From positions 186,001-250,000 of the forward strand of contig NZ_FMZI01000001.1 in the NCBI RefSeq assembly GCF_900101505.1: 64,000 nt of DNA, read 5' to 3'. A program made the translations under genes and the position numbers. Below, piece after piece: positions 51,848-62,906 of this stretch (position 1 is its first letter; each line of letters starts with the position of its first letter). The notes under the pieces are model-generated. The model worked only from the letters and a program-made list of their open reading frames with translations, was not told the origin of the DNA and did not search any database. Origin of the DNA: Antarctobacter albus (GTDB lineage: Bacteria > Pseudomonadota > Alphaproteobacteria > Rhodobacterales > Rhodobacteraceae).

Positions 51848-54307
51848 TTACTCCGGCTCGTAGGTCAGTTCGATGGGCTTGCGGAACAGCACCTTGTTGC
51901 CTTGACCCATCACGTAGCGCAGCTCGTACTTGCCCGGACCTTCGGGGAGTTTCAGCACCAGCGGGCTGTCCTCGGAGGTGTGCTTGTAAGTGCTGTACTT
52001 GTTGTCCGGCTCACCGACGCGGGCAAGGCTGATGTAGTCGCCCTTGTAGTCCGGCCCGTCCCAGTCCAGCCCGAGGACCGCGCCCGCAGGCACCTGTTCC
52101 GGCGCGTCGATGCTGGCCGTCACCTCGGTCAGGGTGATCTGGTTGCGCGCCACCACGCGGGGGCTGTCGCCCGCCGCCACGTACCGGATCTCATAGGTGC
52201 CCGGTTCCGCCGGCAGCCGCAGCAGCAGCGGAGAGCCTTCGCGCGTGTAAGTGTAGAAGTGGTACTTGTTGTCGGCCATGTCGGCATCGGCCACGGTGAC
52301 ATAGTCCTTGTCGTAGCCGGGACCGTCCCATGTCACCAGCACCGAGGCGCCGGCCCGCGCCTGCGTGACCACGTCAAGCGTCGCGCTGACATCAGAGACC
52401 TCGATGGTCTTGGTGGCCAGAACGGTCCGGTCCTGCCGCATGACATAACGGATTTCGTAGGTGCCTGCATCGGCGGGCAGGGTCAGGTCCAGCGGCGAGC
52501 CTTCGCGGGTATAGGTATAGTTCACATAGCCGTCCTCGCCGATCTCGGACACGGTGATGTAGTCACCCTCATAGTCCGGCCCGGTCCATGTCACTGGGAT
52601 GTCCGATCCCGCCGCGCCTGTCGGCGCCACGTCCAGCGTGGCCGAAACCTCTGTCACCTCGATCATCCGCGTGGCCAGAACGGTCCGATCCTGGCGCATG
52701 AAATAGCGCAACTCGTAGGTCCCCGGTTCCGAGGGCATCTTGAGTGTCAGGGGCGAACCCTCGCGGGTGTAGGTGTAGTTGACATAGCCCTTGTCGTCCG
52801 GCTTTGAGACGGCGATGTAGTCGCCCTCGTAGTCCGGCCCGGTCCAGGTCACGGGGATGTCGGCACCCACCTCCGCCGTCTCGGCGGCCTCGAGGCTGGC
52901 GTCCAATGCCGTCACCTCGATCATGCGGGTGGCCAGCACGGTACGGTCCTGGCGCATGAAATAGCGCAATTCGTAGGTGCCTGGCTCGGGCGGCATCACC
53001 AGTTGCGCGGGCGTGCCGTCGCGGGTGTAGCTGTAATTGACATAGCCTTTGTCGCCGGGTTCCGACACGGCGATGTAATCGCCGTCGTAATCCGGACCGG
53101 TCCATGTCACCGGGATGGTTGCACCGGTGGGCACGCTGCCGTCCGCGTCAAGGCTGGCCTCTGCCGCGGTGACGGTGATCGCCTGCGTGGCCAGTGTCTG
53201 GCGTCCGTCCCGAAGCACATAGCGCAGCTCATATTCGCCGGGTTCGGGCGGCATCACCAGTTGCGCGGGCGTGCCGTCCCGCGTGTAGGTGTAGTTCACG
53301 TAGCCCTTGTCGTCCGGCCTGGAGACGGTGACATAGTCGCCGTCCTCGTCCGGGCCTTCCCAGGTGACAGGGATCGTCGATCCGGCCACCGCCTGTTCAG
53401 CACCGCTGACCAGCGCCTCGGGCAGGGAACTGGGCAGCACAAGAGTGACGGTCTGCGTGGCGTCGGTCACGTCAAAGCTCTTTTCGACGCTGCTTTCGTC
53501 CTCGGGGCGCAGCACGGTCACGGTATAGCTGCCGGCGGGCAGGTCGATGTCCAGCGAGGCGCTTTGCTGAAAGTCGACGATCACCTCGTCGCCGCGGCGA
53601 ACATCCCAGACCAGCGGCGTTTCGATGGTGCCGCCTTCGGCGCCGTCCTGCGCCACGAACCGGGTCGAGAAGGTGGCCGCCGGCTGCGCCTGGGTCACCT
53701 CGGTCAGGGCCTTGCCCAGCTCGCTGGCATTGGCGGCCAGCAGGAACTGGCCACCGGTCTCGTCGGCCATGCATTGCATCTGGCGGCGTGCCTCGGGGTC
53801 GCTGACGTCAAAGCCGACCACGTGCACGGTCAGGTCCACGCCGGCCTCTTCCAGCGCGCGGGCGGCGGCGCAGGGATCGGGGTTGCAGGTCTCAATCCCG
53901 TCGGACACCAGGATCACGGTGGCCGGGTCTTCGGTGTATTTCAGAGCCTGGGCGGCCTGGATGACCGCATCGGTCATCGGCGTCTTGCCACGCGGACGCA
54001 GCTTGTTCACCTGGGCGGCGATGGCGTCGCGGCTGGCGGTGCCGGGTTCGACAAGCGTCTGGATGTCCGTGCAATCGCCCTTGGTGCGGTGGCCATAGGC
54101 GGTCAGCCCCAGCGCCTGCGTCTCTGGCAGGGAGGACAGCAGGTCGCCGACGACGCCCTGAGCGATGGTGATCTTGGCGACCCCGTCTATCTGGCCCCAC
54201 ATGGAGCCGGAGGCGTCGAGTACGAGAATGGACTTGCTGTCTTCCTGTGCGGCGGCAAGCGCCGGAACAAGGCAAAGCGCCAGAGCGGCGCGGCGAAACC
54301 CGGTCAT
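51848..54307 (-). CDS. Secreted VWA-domain protein with six Ig-like repeats
   Basis: Protein of 819 residues. Signal peptide ending ALAAAQ; VWA domain 25-205 with MIDAS DASGSMWG (31-38), GKTPMTDAV and SDGIETCNPDPC. A beta-sandwich linker spans ~210-295. Then come six ~86-residue repeats: 297-380, 381-466, 467-552, 553-638, 639-728, 729-816. Their core is GPDYxGDYIxVS, DKGYVNYTYTR, PxEPGTYELRYxMRQDR. Repeats 2-4 are nearly identical and 5-6 are divergent. The VWA domain probably binds a metal-dependent ligand outside the cell membrane while repeats project it. AAGGGGGG precedes the start. No partner genes adjacent. Confidence 0.85.
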   Translation of the reverse strand: MTGFRRAALALCLVPALAAAQEDSKSILVLDASGSMWGQIDGVAKITIAQGVVGDLLSSLPETQALGLTAYGHRTKGDCTDIQTLVEPGTASRDAIAAQVNKLRPRGKTPMTDAVIQAAQALKYTEDPATVILVSDGIETCNPDPCAAARALEEAGVDLTVHVVGFDVSDPEARRQMQCMADETGGQFLLAANASELGKALTEVTQAQPAATFSTRFVAQDGAEGGTIETPLVWDVRRGDEVIVDFQQSASLDIDLPAGSYTVTVLRPEDESSVEKSFDVTDATQTVTLVLPSSLPEALVSGAEQAVAGSTIPVTWEGPDEDGDYVTVSRPDDKGYVNYTYTRDGTPAQLVMPPEPGEYELRYVLRDGRQTLATQAITVTAAEASLDADGSVPTGATIPVTWTGPDYDGDYIAVSEPGDKGYVNYSYTRDGTPAQLVMPPEPGTYELRYFMRQDRTVLATRMIEVTALDASLEAAETAEVGADIPVTWTGPDYEGDYIAVSKPDDKGYVNYTYTREGSPLTLKMPSEPGTYELRYFMRQDRTVLATRMIEVTEVSATLDVAPTGAAGSDIPVTWTGPDYEGDYITVSEIGEDGYVNYTYTREGSPLDLTLPADAGTYEIRYVMRQDRTVLATKTIEVSDVSATLDVVTQARAGASVLVTWDGPGYDKDYVTVADADMADNKYHFYTYTREGSPLLLRLPAEPGTYEIRYVAAGDSPRVVARNQITLTEVTASIDAPEQVPAGAVLGLDWDGPDYKGDYISLARVGEPDNKYSTYKHTSEDSPLVLKLPEGPGKYELRYVMGQGNKVLFRKPIELTYEPE

Positions 54308-54457
54308 GAAATCCCCCCTTTTGGCGGTAATACGCCGCTACCCTGCACCGAGGGACACTGTCCGGGCAAGGAAAGGTTTACCCCACTGGCGCCCGCTTTC
54401 CGACCAGCCTGCGGCGTGAGGAAGCACGCCGACGGAAATCCGGGCGCTGTTGCTTTT

Positions 54458-54472
54458 GTTCACACTTCGTTC
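54458..54472. promoter_or_regulatory. LexA/SOS box upstream of uvrA
   Basis: GTTC (54458-54461), seven bases, GTTC (54469-54472): the direct-repeat SOS box of alphaproteobacterial LexA, 69 bases before the uvrA ATG. It predicts DNA-damage induction. Confidence 0.85.
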
Positions 54473-54541
54473 ACGTTTTTCGATTGGCGGTCTCGCCGAA
54501 TTCAACTATGTCTACGCAGGTTGGAATGCCGGGGGTGAGTG

Positions 54542-57400
<2,859 letters not shown>

Positions 57401-57412
57401 CGAGCCGGTTTT

Positions 57413-57464
57413 TGTACGAAACGTACAAAACGTACAGCGAATCCGGCAAAACGTACAAAACGCA
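57413..57464. repeat. Cluster of CGTAC(A) motifs after uvrA
   Basis: TGTAC-GAAAC-GTACA (57413-57427), a perfect 5-5-5 inverted repeat, is followed by AAACGTACA and, after a short break, AAAACGTACAAAACG. Four GTAC units in ~50 bases between two convergent genes. Confidence 0.6.
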
Positions 57465-57477
57465 CCAGAAGTGAACA

Positions 57478-57497
57478 GGAGGGCCTTTCGGCCCTCC
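57478..57497. terminator. Hairpin between uvrA and convergent gene
   Basis: GGAGGGCC, four-base loop, GGCCCTCC: a perfect 8-bp stem shared by the convergent 3' ends. No strong T tract on either side. Confidence 0.6.
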
Positions 57498-57503
57498 GCT
57501 GGA

Positions 57504-57830
57504 TCAGTCCAGAAGTGCGGCGAGAGAGCCGATGAAATTCAGGATCTCGCCGGTTTCGCGGTCCACCCGCACGACCTCGTCCCCTAGGCGATAATAGGTG
57601 CGGTCCGGGTCCAGGCCGTAACGCAGCGGATCGCCCAGGATGACGTAGTCATCCGTGATGTAGTGGCGGTCGCGGTCCGGGGCCTTGACGCCTTTCTTGG
57701 CCAGACCGGGCGGCACGCAGGCCGGATCCTTCTTGGCGAGTCCGGGCGGACAGCCTTTGGGCTGGGCCGTGGCGGGCAGGGCCAGTGGCATGGCGGCCAG
57801 GACAAGGATGGCAAGCGAGCGGGTTTTCAT
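57504..57830 (-). CDS. Small exported protein, unknown function
   Basis: Protein of 108 residues from MKTRSLAILVLAAMPLALPA (57830), a clear signal peptide cleaved at ATA-QP. The mature part starts with a short duplicated element, CPPGLAKKDPACVPPGLAKK, and continues acidic-aromatic (HYITDDYVILGDPLRYGLDP, YYRLGDEVVRVDRETGEI). This PPGLAKK plus RxGD pattern is seen in small alphaproteobacterial exported proteins of unknown role. GGAGATCCGACC precedes the ATG. Probably periplasmic. Confidence 0.7.
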   Translation of the reverse strand: MKTRSLAILVLAAMPLALPATAQPKGCPPGLAKKDPACVPPGLAKKGVKAPDRDRHYITDDYVILGDPLRYGLDPDRTYYRLGDEVVRVDRETGEILNFIGSLAALLD

Positions 57831-57937
57831 GGTCGGATCTCCTGTGTCTTTGGAGGGAAATACCGTCCAAAGCCTTCGGGTTCCGACAAAAGTCATGCCC
57901 CCGGCAAAGACTTGCCGAGGGTGTCATGTGCCTGTGG

Positions 57938-58141
57938 TTACTTTCGGGCGCAGGTCTTGATGCCAAGCAGGCTGTAGGGCGGGCAGGATCCCATCGCGGC
58001 GGTGGCCAGCATGACCACGCCGACGATCAGGGCAATCCAGGCCCAGGTGCCGCTGAGCCATGCAAAGAAGGCGATCACCAACAGGACGCCCAGAACGGCA
58101 CGGATGGCGCGATCGGCGGACCCCATGTTTTTCTCGAACAT
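57938..58141 (-). CDS. DUF2892 (YgaP-like) inner-membrane protein
   Basis: Protein of 67 residues with two membrane helices (AIRAVLGVLLVIAFFAWLSG and WIALIVGVVMLATAAMGSCP) ending SLLGIKTCARK. The N-terminal NMGSADRAIR and the C..YxxLGI.TC end define DUF2892, the membrane part found alone or fused to rhodanese domains. The two Cys match the family. Function unknown, often linked to sulfur metabolism. A 6-5-6 palindrome (58182-58198) lies upstream. Confidence 0.85.
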   Translation of the reverse strand: MFEKNMGSADRAIRAVLGVLLVIAFFAWLSGTWAWIALIVGVVMLATAAMGSCPPYSLLGIKTCARK

Positions 58142-58181
58142 AACGTTTCCCCAGACAAAGGTTCATCTTCGGGTAAGCTAT

Positions 58182-58198
58182 GACTCGGATCGCGAGTC
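58182..58198. promoter_or_regulatory. GACTCG-GATCG-CGAGTC palindrome before the DUF2892 gene
   Basis: Perfect 6-bp arms, 41 bases upstream of the DUF2892 start and 16 bases past the stop of the valine-catabolism fusion gene. It could be an operator or a weak 3' hairpin. Confidence 0.4.
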
Positions 58199-58214
58199 GG
58201 GAATATGATTTGGA

Positions 58215-60125
58215 TCAACTGCGCCCGCGGGTCTCGAACCGGGGCAGCATGGCCGAGAAATCGCGGCCCGCGCCGTCCTCTTCCTCGACGAAGCGGCGGT
58301 AGAGATCCATCGCGGCCTGGCCCAGCGGCGTATCGGCGTCGACCTCGCTGGCGGCCTGCTGGCTCAGGCGCAGGTCCTTGAGCATCAGGTCGGCGGCGAA
58401 CCCGGGCTTGTAGTCGTTGTCCGAGGGCGATTGCGGGCCGACGCCCGGGGCGGGGCAATAGGTGGTCATCGACCAGCTCTGTCCCGAGGAGGTCGAGACC
58501 ACGTCGTACATGGCCTCGCGCGACAGGCCCAGCTTGTCGGCCAGGGCAAAGGCCTCGCAGGTGGCGATCATGGTCACGCCAAGGATCATGTTGTTGCAGA
58601 TCTTGGCCGCCTGGCCATTGCCCGAGGCGCCGCAATGCACCGCCTTCTGGCCCATGACCTCGAACAGGGGCAGGGCGCGGGCAAAGGCGGCGTCGGAGCC
58701 GCCGACCATGAATGTCAGCGTGCCGCCCGCCGCGCCACCGACCCCGCCGGAAACCGGCGCATCCAGCGCCTCGACCCCATGTTCGGCAGCCATATCCGCC
58801 GCCGCCCGGGCGGCGGCCACGTCGACGGTGGAGCAATCGAGGTGAATGGCGCCCTTGTCCATGACGGGCAGGATCTCTGTCGCGACGGCCTTGAGGATCG
58901 CGCCGTTGGGCAGCATGGTGATGACCACGTCGGCGCCCTGTGCGGCCTCCTGTGCGGTGGCGACGGAGGTGACGCCCTCGGCGGTTGTGCCCGCCACGTC
59001 GAAGCCCTTGACCGCATGGCCCGCCTTGGCAAGGTTGGCGGCCATCGGCGCGCCCATGTTGCCCAGTCCGATGAATCCGATCTGCATGGTCCTCTCCCTG
59101 AAATCCAGCTTGTCCTTGCCGAGCGGCATCAGCATCTTCGACACGTCCACGAGGGGCACGCTGTCGAGCGCGTGGCGCCAGTTCGGCGATTTGTCCTTGT
59201 CGATGATGGCCGCCCGGATGCCTTCAAGGAAGTCCCCCTGGTCCATGATCCGGTGGCTGACCCGGTATTCCATCTCGAGCGCCTTGCGGATGTCGAGGCC
59301 GGGGGTGCGCAGACGGTGGATCATTTCCAGCGTGACGGCCATCGACAGCGGCGAATTGCGGGACAGGCGCTTGAGCGCGTCCCGGGCCAGGTCGCTGTCG
59401 CTGGCCCGGAGGGTGTTGAGCACGTCGCGCAGGGTCTCGCCGCCGAAAAGCGCGTCGATTTCGGCCTGTGTGGCGGCCAGCGGGCTGTCCGGGGCCTGTG
59501 GCGCCTCGCCCAGGGCGGCCACGTCGCCGCTGTCGATCAGCGCCTGTTTCAGAGCGGGCCAGACCGCTTCGGGGTGGAACCGATCGGCAAAGCCCGCGTG
59601 GATGGCGTCGCCCGGACCCATGCGCGCGGCGGTGATCCCGAGGTATTCGCCCAACCGCCCCGGTGCGCGGGCCAGCGTGTAGGTGCCGCCGACGTCGGGC
59701 ACAAAGCCGATGCCGCATTCGGGCATGGACACCTGCGTCGTCTCGCCCACGATCCGGTGCGAGCAATGCCCGCCGATGCCGACACCGCCGCCCATGACAA
59801 AGCCGTGCAGGAAGCTGACGATGGGTTTCGGATATTCGGCCAGCTTGGCGTTCATGCGGTATTCGTCGCGCCAGAAGCTGCGCCCGTAGTCGAGGTCGCC
59901 CGCCTTGCCGGTCCGGTACATCTCGGCGATGTCGCCGCCGGCGCAGAAGGCGCGGTCGCCTGTCGCGTCGAGGATGATCAGCTTGACGGTGTCGTCACTG
60001 GCCCAGGCGTCCAGCGCCTGTTCCGTGGCCAGGCACATGTCCCAGGTCAGCGCGTTCAGCGCCTTGGGACGGGACAGGGTGATGCGGCCGGCCTGGCCTT
60101 CGGTGCGGATCTGGATGTCTGACAT
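58215..60125 (-). CDS. Fused 3-hydroxyisobutyryl-CoA hydrolase / 3-hydroxyisobutyrate dehydrogenase
   Basis: Protein of 636 residues. Residues 1-346 are a crotonase-fold HIBYL-CoA hydrolase: FCAGGDIAEMY, FVMGGGVGIGGHCSHRI, MPECGIGFVPDVGGTY. Residues 347-636, from MQIGFIGLGNMGAPMAANLA, are a complete HIBADH: NAD loop, DAPVSGGVGGAAGGT, catalytic Lys in GQAAKICNNMILG. Both act in consecutive steps of valine breakdown and are normally separate genes. The junction DFRERT-MQI contains no stop, yet GGGAGAGGACC lies just before the internal ATG at 59087, a normal ribosome site. So this may be a recent stop-codon loss giving a fusion, a separate dehydrogenase, or both. Follows the acyl-CoA dehydrogenase gene. 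Confidence 0.8.
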   Translation of the reverse strand: MSDIQIRTEGQAGRITLSRPKALNALTWDMCLATEQALDAWASDDTVKLIILDATGDRAFCAGGDIAEMYRTGKAGDLDYGRSFWRDEYRMNAKLAEYPKPIVSFLHGFVMGGGVGIGGHCSHRIVGETTQVSMPECGIGFVPDVGGTYTLARAPGRLGEYLGITAARMGPGDAIHAGFADRFHPEAVWPALKQALIDSGDVAALGEAPQAPDSPLAATQAEIDALFGGETLRDVLNTLRASDSDLARDALKRLSRNSPLSMAVTLEMIHRLRTPGLDIRKALEMEYRVSHRIMDQGDFLEGIRAAIIDKDKSPNWRHALDSVPLVDVSKMLMPLGKDKLDFRERTMQIGFIGLGNMGAPMAANLAKAGHAVKGFDVAGTTAEGVTSVATAQEAAQGADVVITMLPNGAILKAVATEILPVMDKGAIHLDCSTVDVAAARAAADMAAEHGVEALDAPVSGGVGGAAGGTLTFMVGGSDAAFARALPLFEVMGQKAVHCGASGNGQAAKICNNMILGVTMIATCEAFALADKLGLSREAMYDVVSTSSGQSWSMTTYCPAPGVGPQSPSDNDYKPGFAADLMLKDLRLSQQAASEVDADTPLGQAAMDLYRRFVEEEDGAGRDFSAMLPRFETRGRS

Positions 60126-60150
60126 GTCGGTCCTGGCTGTGAGGGCGGGA

Positions 60151-60208
60151 GCGAGGGGGCTGTCTGCCCCCTCGCGCTCCCCCGAGAGGTATTTTACCCA
60201 AGAAGAAG
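60151..60208. repeat. Interspersed palindromic repeat (roseobacter type), copy 2
   Basis: GCGAGGGGGC (60151-60160) pairs with GCCCCCTCGC (60166-60175), followed by CCGAGAGGTATTTTACCCAA and GAAGAAG. Same architecture as 33616-33673. It lies between the acyl-CoA dehydrogenase and the fusion gene. Confidence 0.7.
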
Positions 60209-60219
60209 CAGCGGGGCGG

Positions 60220-61359
60220 TCAATTGGCCAGCATCTGGCGCGAGACGATCAGGCGCATGATTTCATTGGTGCCTTCGAGGATCTGGTGCACGCGCAGGTC
60301 GCGGACGATCTTTTCGACGCCGTAGTCGGCCAGGTAGCCGTAGCCGCCGAACATCTGCAGGCAGCCGTTGGCGACCTCGAAGGCGCTGTCGGTGACCATG
60401 AGCTTGGCCATCGCGCAGAATTTCGTCGCGTCGGGGGCGCCGGTGTCGAGCTTCCAGGCGGCCTGGCGCAGGAAGGTGCGGGAGGCCTGGAGCCTGGTCT
60501 CGTACTCGGCCAGGCGGAATTGCAGGGCCTGGAACTGGTCGATGGTGCGGCCGAAGGCCTTGCGCTCGGACATGTATTGCAGCGTCAGGTCGAGCGCGTT
60601 CTGCGCACCGCCAAGCGCGCTGGCCGAGATATTGAGGCGGCCGCCGTCGAGGCCGGCCATCGCGTAGCTGAATCCGCGGCCTTCCTCGCCGATGAGGTTT
60701 TCCGCCGGGACCGGGCAGTCGTCGAACTGGACCTGGGCGGTGGGCGAGGATTTCCAGCCCATCTTGTCCTCGAGCGCGCCGAAGCTGAGGCCCTCGGCCC
60801 CGTCCTCGATGTAGAGCGTCGAGATGCCTTTCGGGCCGTCGTCGCCGGTGCGGCACATGGTGACATAGGCATCCGAGTAGCCGCCGCCGGAGATGAAGGC
60901 CTTGGTGCCCGTCAGGCGGTAGCCCTCGTTGGTCTTGGTGGCGCGGGTGCGCAGGGCGGCGGCGTCCGAGCCCGAGCCCGGTTCGGTCAGGCAGTAGCTG
61001 AGGACCGTTTGCATCGTCAGGACCTTTGGCAGGACCCGGGCCTTGAAGGCGTCGCTGGCGAAGCTGTCGATCATCTTGGCGCACATGTTGTGGATCGACA
61101 GGAAGGAGGCGACCGAGGGGCAGGCCATGCTGAGGGCCTCGAAGATCAGCGTCCCGTCGAGACGGGTGAGACCGGCGCCGCCGCTCTCCTCGCTGACGTA
61201 GAGCCCGCCGAAGCCCAGTTCGGCGATCTCTGGCCAGAGCTGTTTCGGGATGGTGCCCTCGGCCTCCCACTGGCGGGCAAAGGGGGCGATCCTTTCCTGC
61301 CCGAAGGCATAGGCCATGTCGAAGATGGCGGTCTGTTCCTCTGAAAGCGCGAAATCCAT
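60220..61359 (-). CDS. Acyl-CoA dehydrogenase, probably isobutyryl-CoA dehydrogenase
   Basis: Protein of 379 residues starting MDFALSEEQTAIFDMAYAFG (61359), preferred over a longer basic reading. ACAD signatures: YCLTEPGSGSDAAAL, GTKAFISGGGYSDAY, and ILEGTNEIMRLIVSR holding the catalytic Glu. The neighbours are the next valine-pathway enzymes (HIBYL-CoA hydrolase and HIBADH), so isobutyryl-CoA is the likely substrate. Two inverted repeats upstream (61386-61399 and 61449-61468) may be operators. It is the first gene of a minus-strand catabolic operon. Confidence 0.88.
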   Translation of the reverse strand: MDFALSEEQTAIFDMAYAFGQERIAPFARQWEAEGTIPKQLWPEIAELGFGGLYVSEESGGAGLTRLDGTLIFEALSMACPSVASFLSIHNMCAKMIDSFASDAFKARVLPKVLTMQTVLSYCLTEPGSGSDAAALRTRATKTNEGYRLTGTKAFISGGGYSDAYVTMCRTGDDGPKGISTLYIEDGAEGLSFGALEDKMGWKSSPTAQVQFDDCPVPAENLIGEEGRGFSYAMAGLDGGRLNISASALGGAQNALDLTLQYMSERKAFGRTIDQFQALQFRLAEYETRLQASRTFLRQAAWKLDTGAPDATKFCAMAKLMVTDSAFEVANGCLQMFGGYGYLADYGVEKIVRDLRVHQILEGTNEIMRLIVSRQMLAN

Positions 61360-61385
61360 TGCGGCCGTCCTCCCCCGGGCTGAAA

Positions 61386-61399
61386 TGAACGCATGTTCA
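61386..61399. promoter_or_regulatory. TGAAC-GCAT-GTTCA inverted repeat before the acyl-CoA dehydrogenase gene
   Basis: Perfect 5-bp arms around four bases, 27 bases upstream of the start at 61359. The size fits a TetR- or GntR-type operator. Confidence 0.5.
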
Positions 61400-61448
61400 A
61401 ATTGTCGCCCGAAGGGCCGCGCAATGCAACCATGCACAGCGCAGGACT

Positions 61449-61468
61449 GCTTTGCATTTCTGCAAAGC
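61449..61468. promoter_or_regulatory. GCTTTGCA-TTTC-TGCAAAGC inverted repeat
   Basis: Perfect 8-4-8 repeat about 90 bases upstream of the acyl-CoA dehydrogenase start and 36 bases from the GT4 gene stop. TTTGC-centred sites are used by the RamB/ScfR-type acyl-CoA regulators, so control by propionyl-CoA-type signals is possible. It could also be a 3' hairpin of the GT4 gene. Confidence 0.5.
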
Positions 61469-61503
61469 GGTGGTGCCGGTCGGTGACCTGTGTTTGCGGT
61501 AAC

Positions 61504-62640
61504 TCAGGTGTTGCCGAGGGTCGTGCGGATCACCTCCTCGACCCGGGCCAGGCCGATGTCGTTGTCGAACTTTGCCTCGGCGGTGGCGCGGGCGGCGCGG
61601 GTCATCTCTGTGCGGTCGGGCGTGTCGAGGATCTGTGCGATGCGATCGGCAAAGCCGGTTTCGTCCCATTCATCGACCAAAAGGCCGTTCACGCCGTCCT
61701 CGACCGCCTCGGGGATGCCGGCGTGGCGTGTCGACAGGGTGATGCAGCCGCAGGCCAGTGCCTCTTGTATGGCGGTGGGCAGGCCCTCGGTGTTGCCGTC
61801 CGGGGCGGTGATGGAATGCTGCAGGAAGACCTCTGTGGATTGCAGGTGCTGGCGGACCTGGTCGTGGGGCAGGGCGCCGGTGAAGGCCACCTTGTCCCCC
61901 ACGCCAAGGGTCTGGGCCAGGGCCTGGCATTCTGCCAGTAGGGGGCCGTCGCCGATGAAGGTCAGATGCGCGTCGCGGGTGGCGGCGGCGCTGGCGAAGG
62001 CGCGCAGGGTCACCTGCGGGGCCTTCTTTGTGACCATGCGCCCCACGGCCAGGAAGCTGCCGGGGCGTTTGTCCGCCGGGGTAAAGCGGCGGATGTCGAC
62101 GCCGGAGGGGACCACATGGGCGTTGTCGTGGCGGATGCCGTGGCGGGCGAGGTTGTCGAGCAGGAATTGTGAGACCGAGAACATGCCAGCGAGGCGCGGC
62201 ATCATCAGCCGGTAGGAGCGCACCCGCTGCGCCGAACGGAGCATCTTGGAGGCATCGGTGCCGCGCCAGTAGGTGAAGACGGGAATGCCCAGATCATTGC
62301 CCAGCTTGGCCATGACCAGCGCCTGGGTGCCGAACTCGGCCAGGATCACCTGCACGCCCTGGTCTTGCAGGAAGCCGGCCAGGCGCTTGCGGTTGTCACC
62401 GAAGGGCAGGCGCGAGGTGCCGTGCAGCAGGGCGCCGGAGGCGGCGGCAAAGGGAGCCCGCAGCTTGTCCATCGGGGTCAGGGGGGCGCGGCGGGTGAAA
62501 AGGGGTTTGCCCAATGGGTCCTCGCCGTTGGACCGCCCGCAGACCACGCAGGTATCGCCCCCGAACAGGTGGGCGATGTGGCGATTGATGAAGGTCTCGC
62601 CCATCACGAAGTAGTCGGAGGTGGCGATGGCGGTTTTCAT
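61504..62640 (-). CDS. GT4-type glycosyltransferase
   Basis: Protein of 378 residues from MKTAIATSDYFVMGETFINR (62640); GGAGAG precedes it. The upstream in-frame extension is Pro/Arg-rich and improbable. Two Rossmann halves; the donor-binding half has SGVDIRRFTP, FLAVGRMVTKKAP, FIGDGPLLAECQALA, and the nucleotide-sugar site DGNTEGLPTAIQEALACGC with HAGIPEAVEDGVNG. This is the family GT4 pattern. It probably builds an extracellular or lipid-linked glycan. Standing alone between the valine operon and the NCS1 permease. Confidence 0.85.
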   Translation of the reverse strand: MKTAIATSDYFVMGETFINRHIAHLFGGDTCVVCGRSNGEDPLGKPLFTRRAPLTPMDKLRAPFAAASGALLHGTSRLPFGDNRKRLAGFLQDQGVQVILAEFGTQALVMAKLGNDLGIPVFTYWRGTDASKMLRSAQRVRSYRLMMPRLAGMFSVSQFLLDNLARHGIRHDNAHVVPSGVDIRRFTPADKRPGSFLAVGRMVTKKAPQVTLRAFASAAATRDAHLTFIGDGPLLAECQALAQTLGVGDKVAFTGALPHDQVRQHLQSTEVFLQHSITAPDGNTEGLPTAIQEALACGCITLSTRHAGIPEAVEDGVNGLLVDEWDETGFADRIAQILDTPDRTEMTRAARATAEAKFDNDIGLARVEEVIRTTLGNT

Positions 62641-62829
62641 GGGGCTCTCCACGCTGTTCCGGCCTCGTAGCGCGGGCAGGGCGCGGTGCCAAGGGGATCG
62701 TCCCGTCGCGGCCGGTCCGGCGGCAAGAGGCGGCGGCCCCGGGTCCCGATCCTTCGGAAAATCCGAAAGGTCATGTTTGGTTTTCATTATACCCAGCGTG
62801 TAATCTATTAACTAACATTTCACAAATCA

Positions 62830-62841
62830 TGCCAGCTGGCA
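62830..62841. promoter_or_regulatory. TGCCAGCTGGCA palindrome upstream of the NCS1 permease
   Basis: A perfect 12-base palindrome 65 bases before the permease start, in an AT-rich promoter-like region. A candidate operator. Confidence 0.5.
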
Positions 62842-62906
62842 GGTCAATAAGAACGGGAGGGCCGGGGGCGCCGAATGCTCCGGGCCGGGAGAAAGGGAGA
62901 GGAAAG

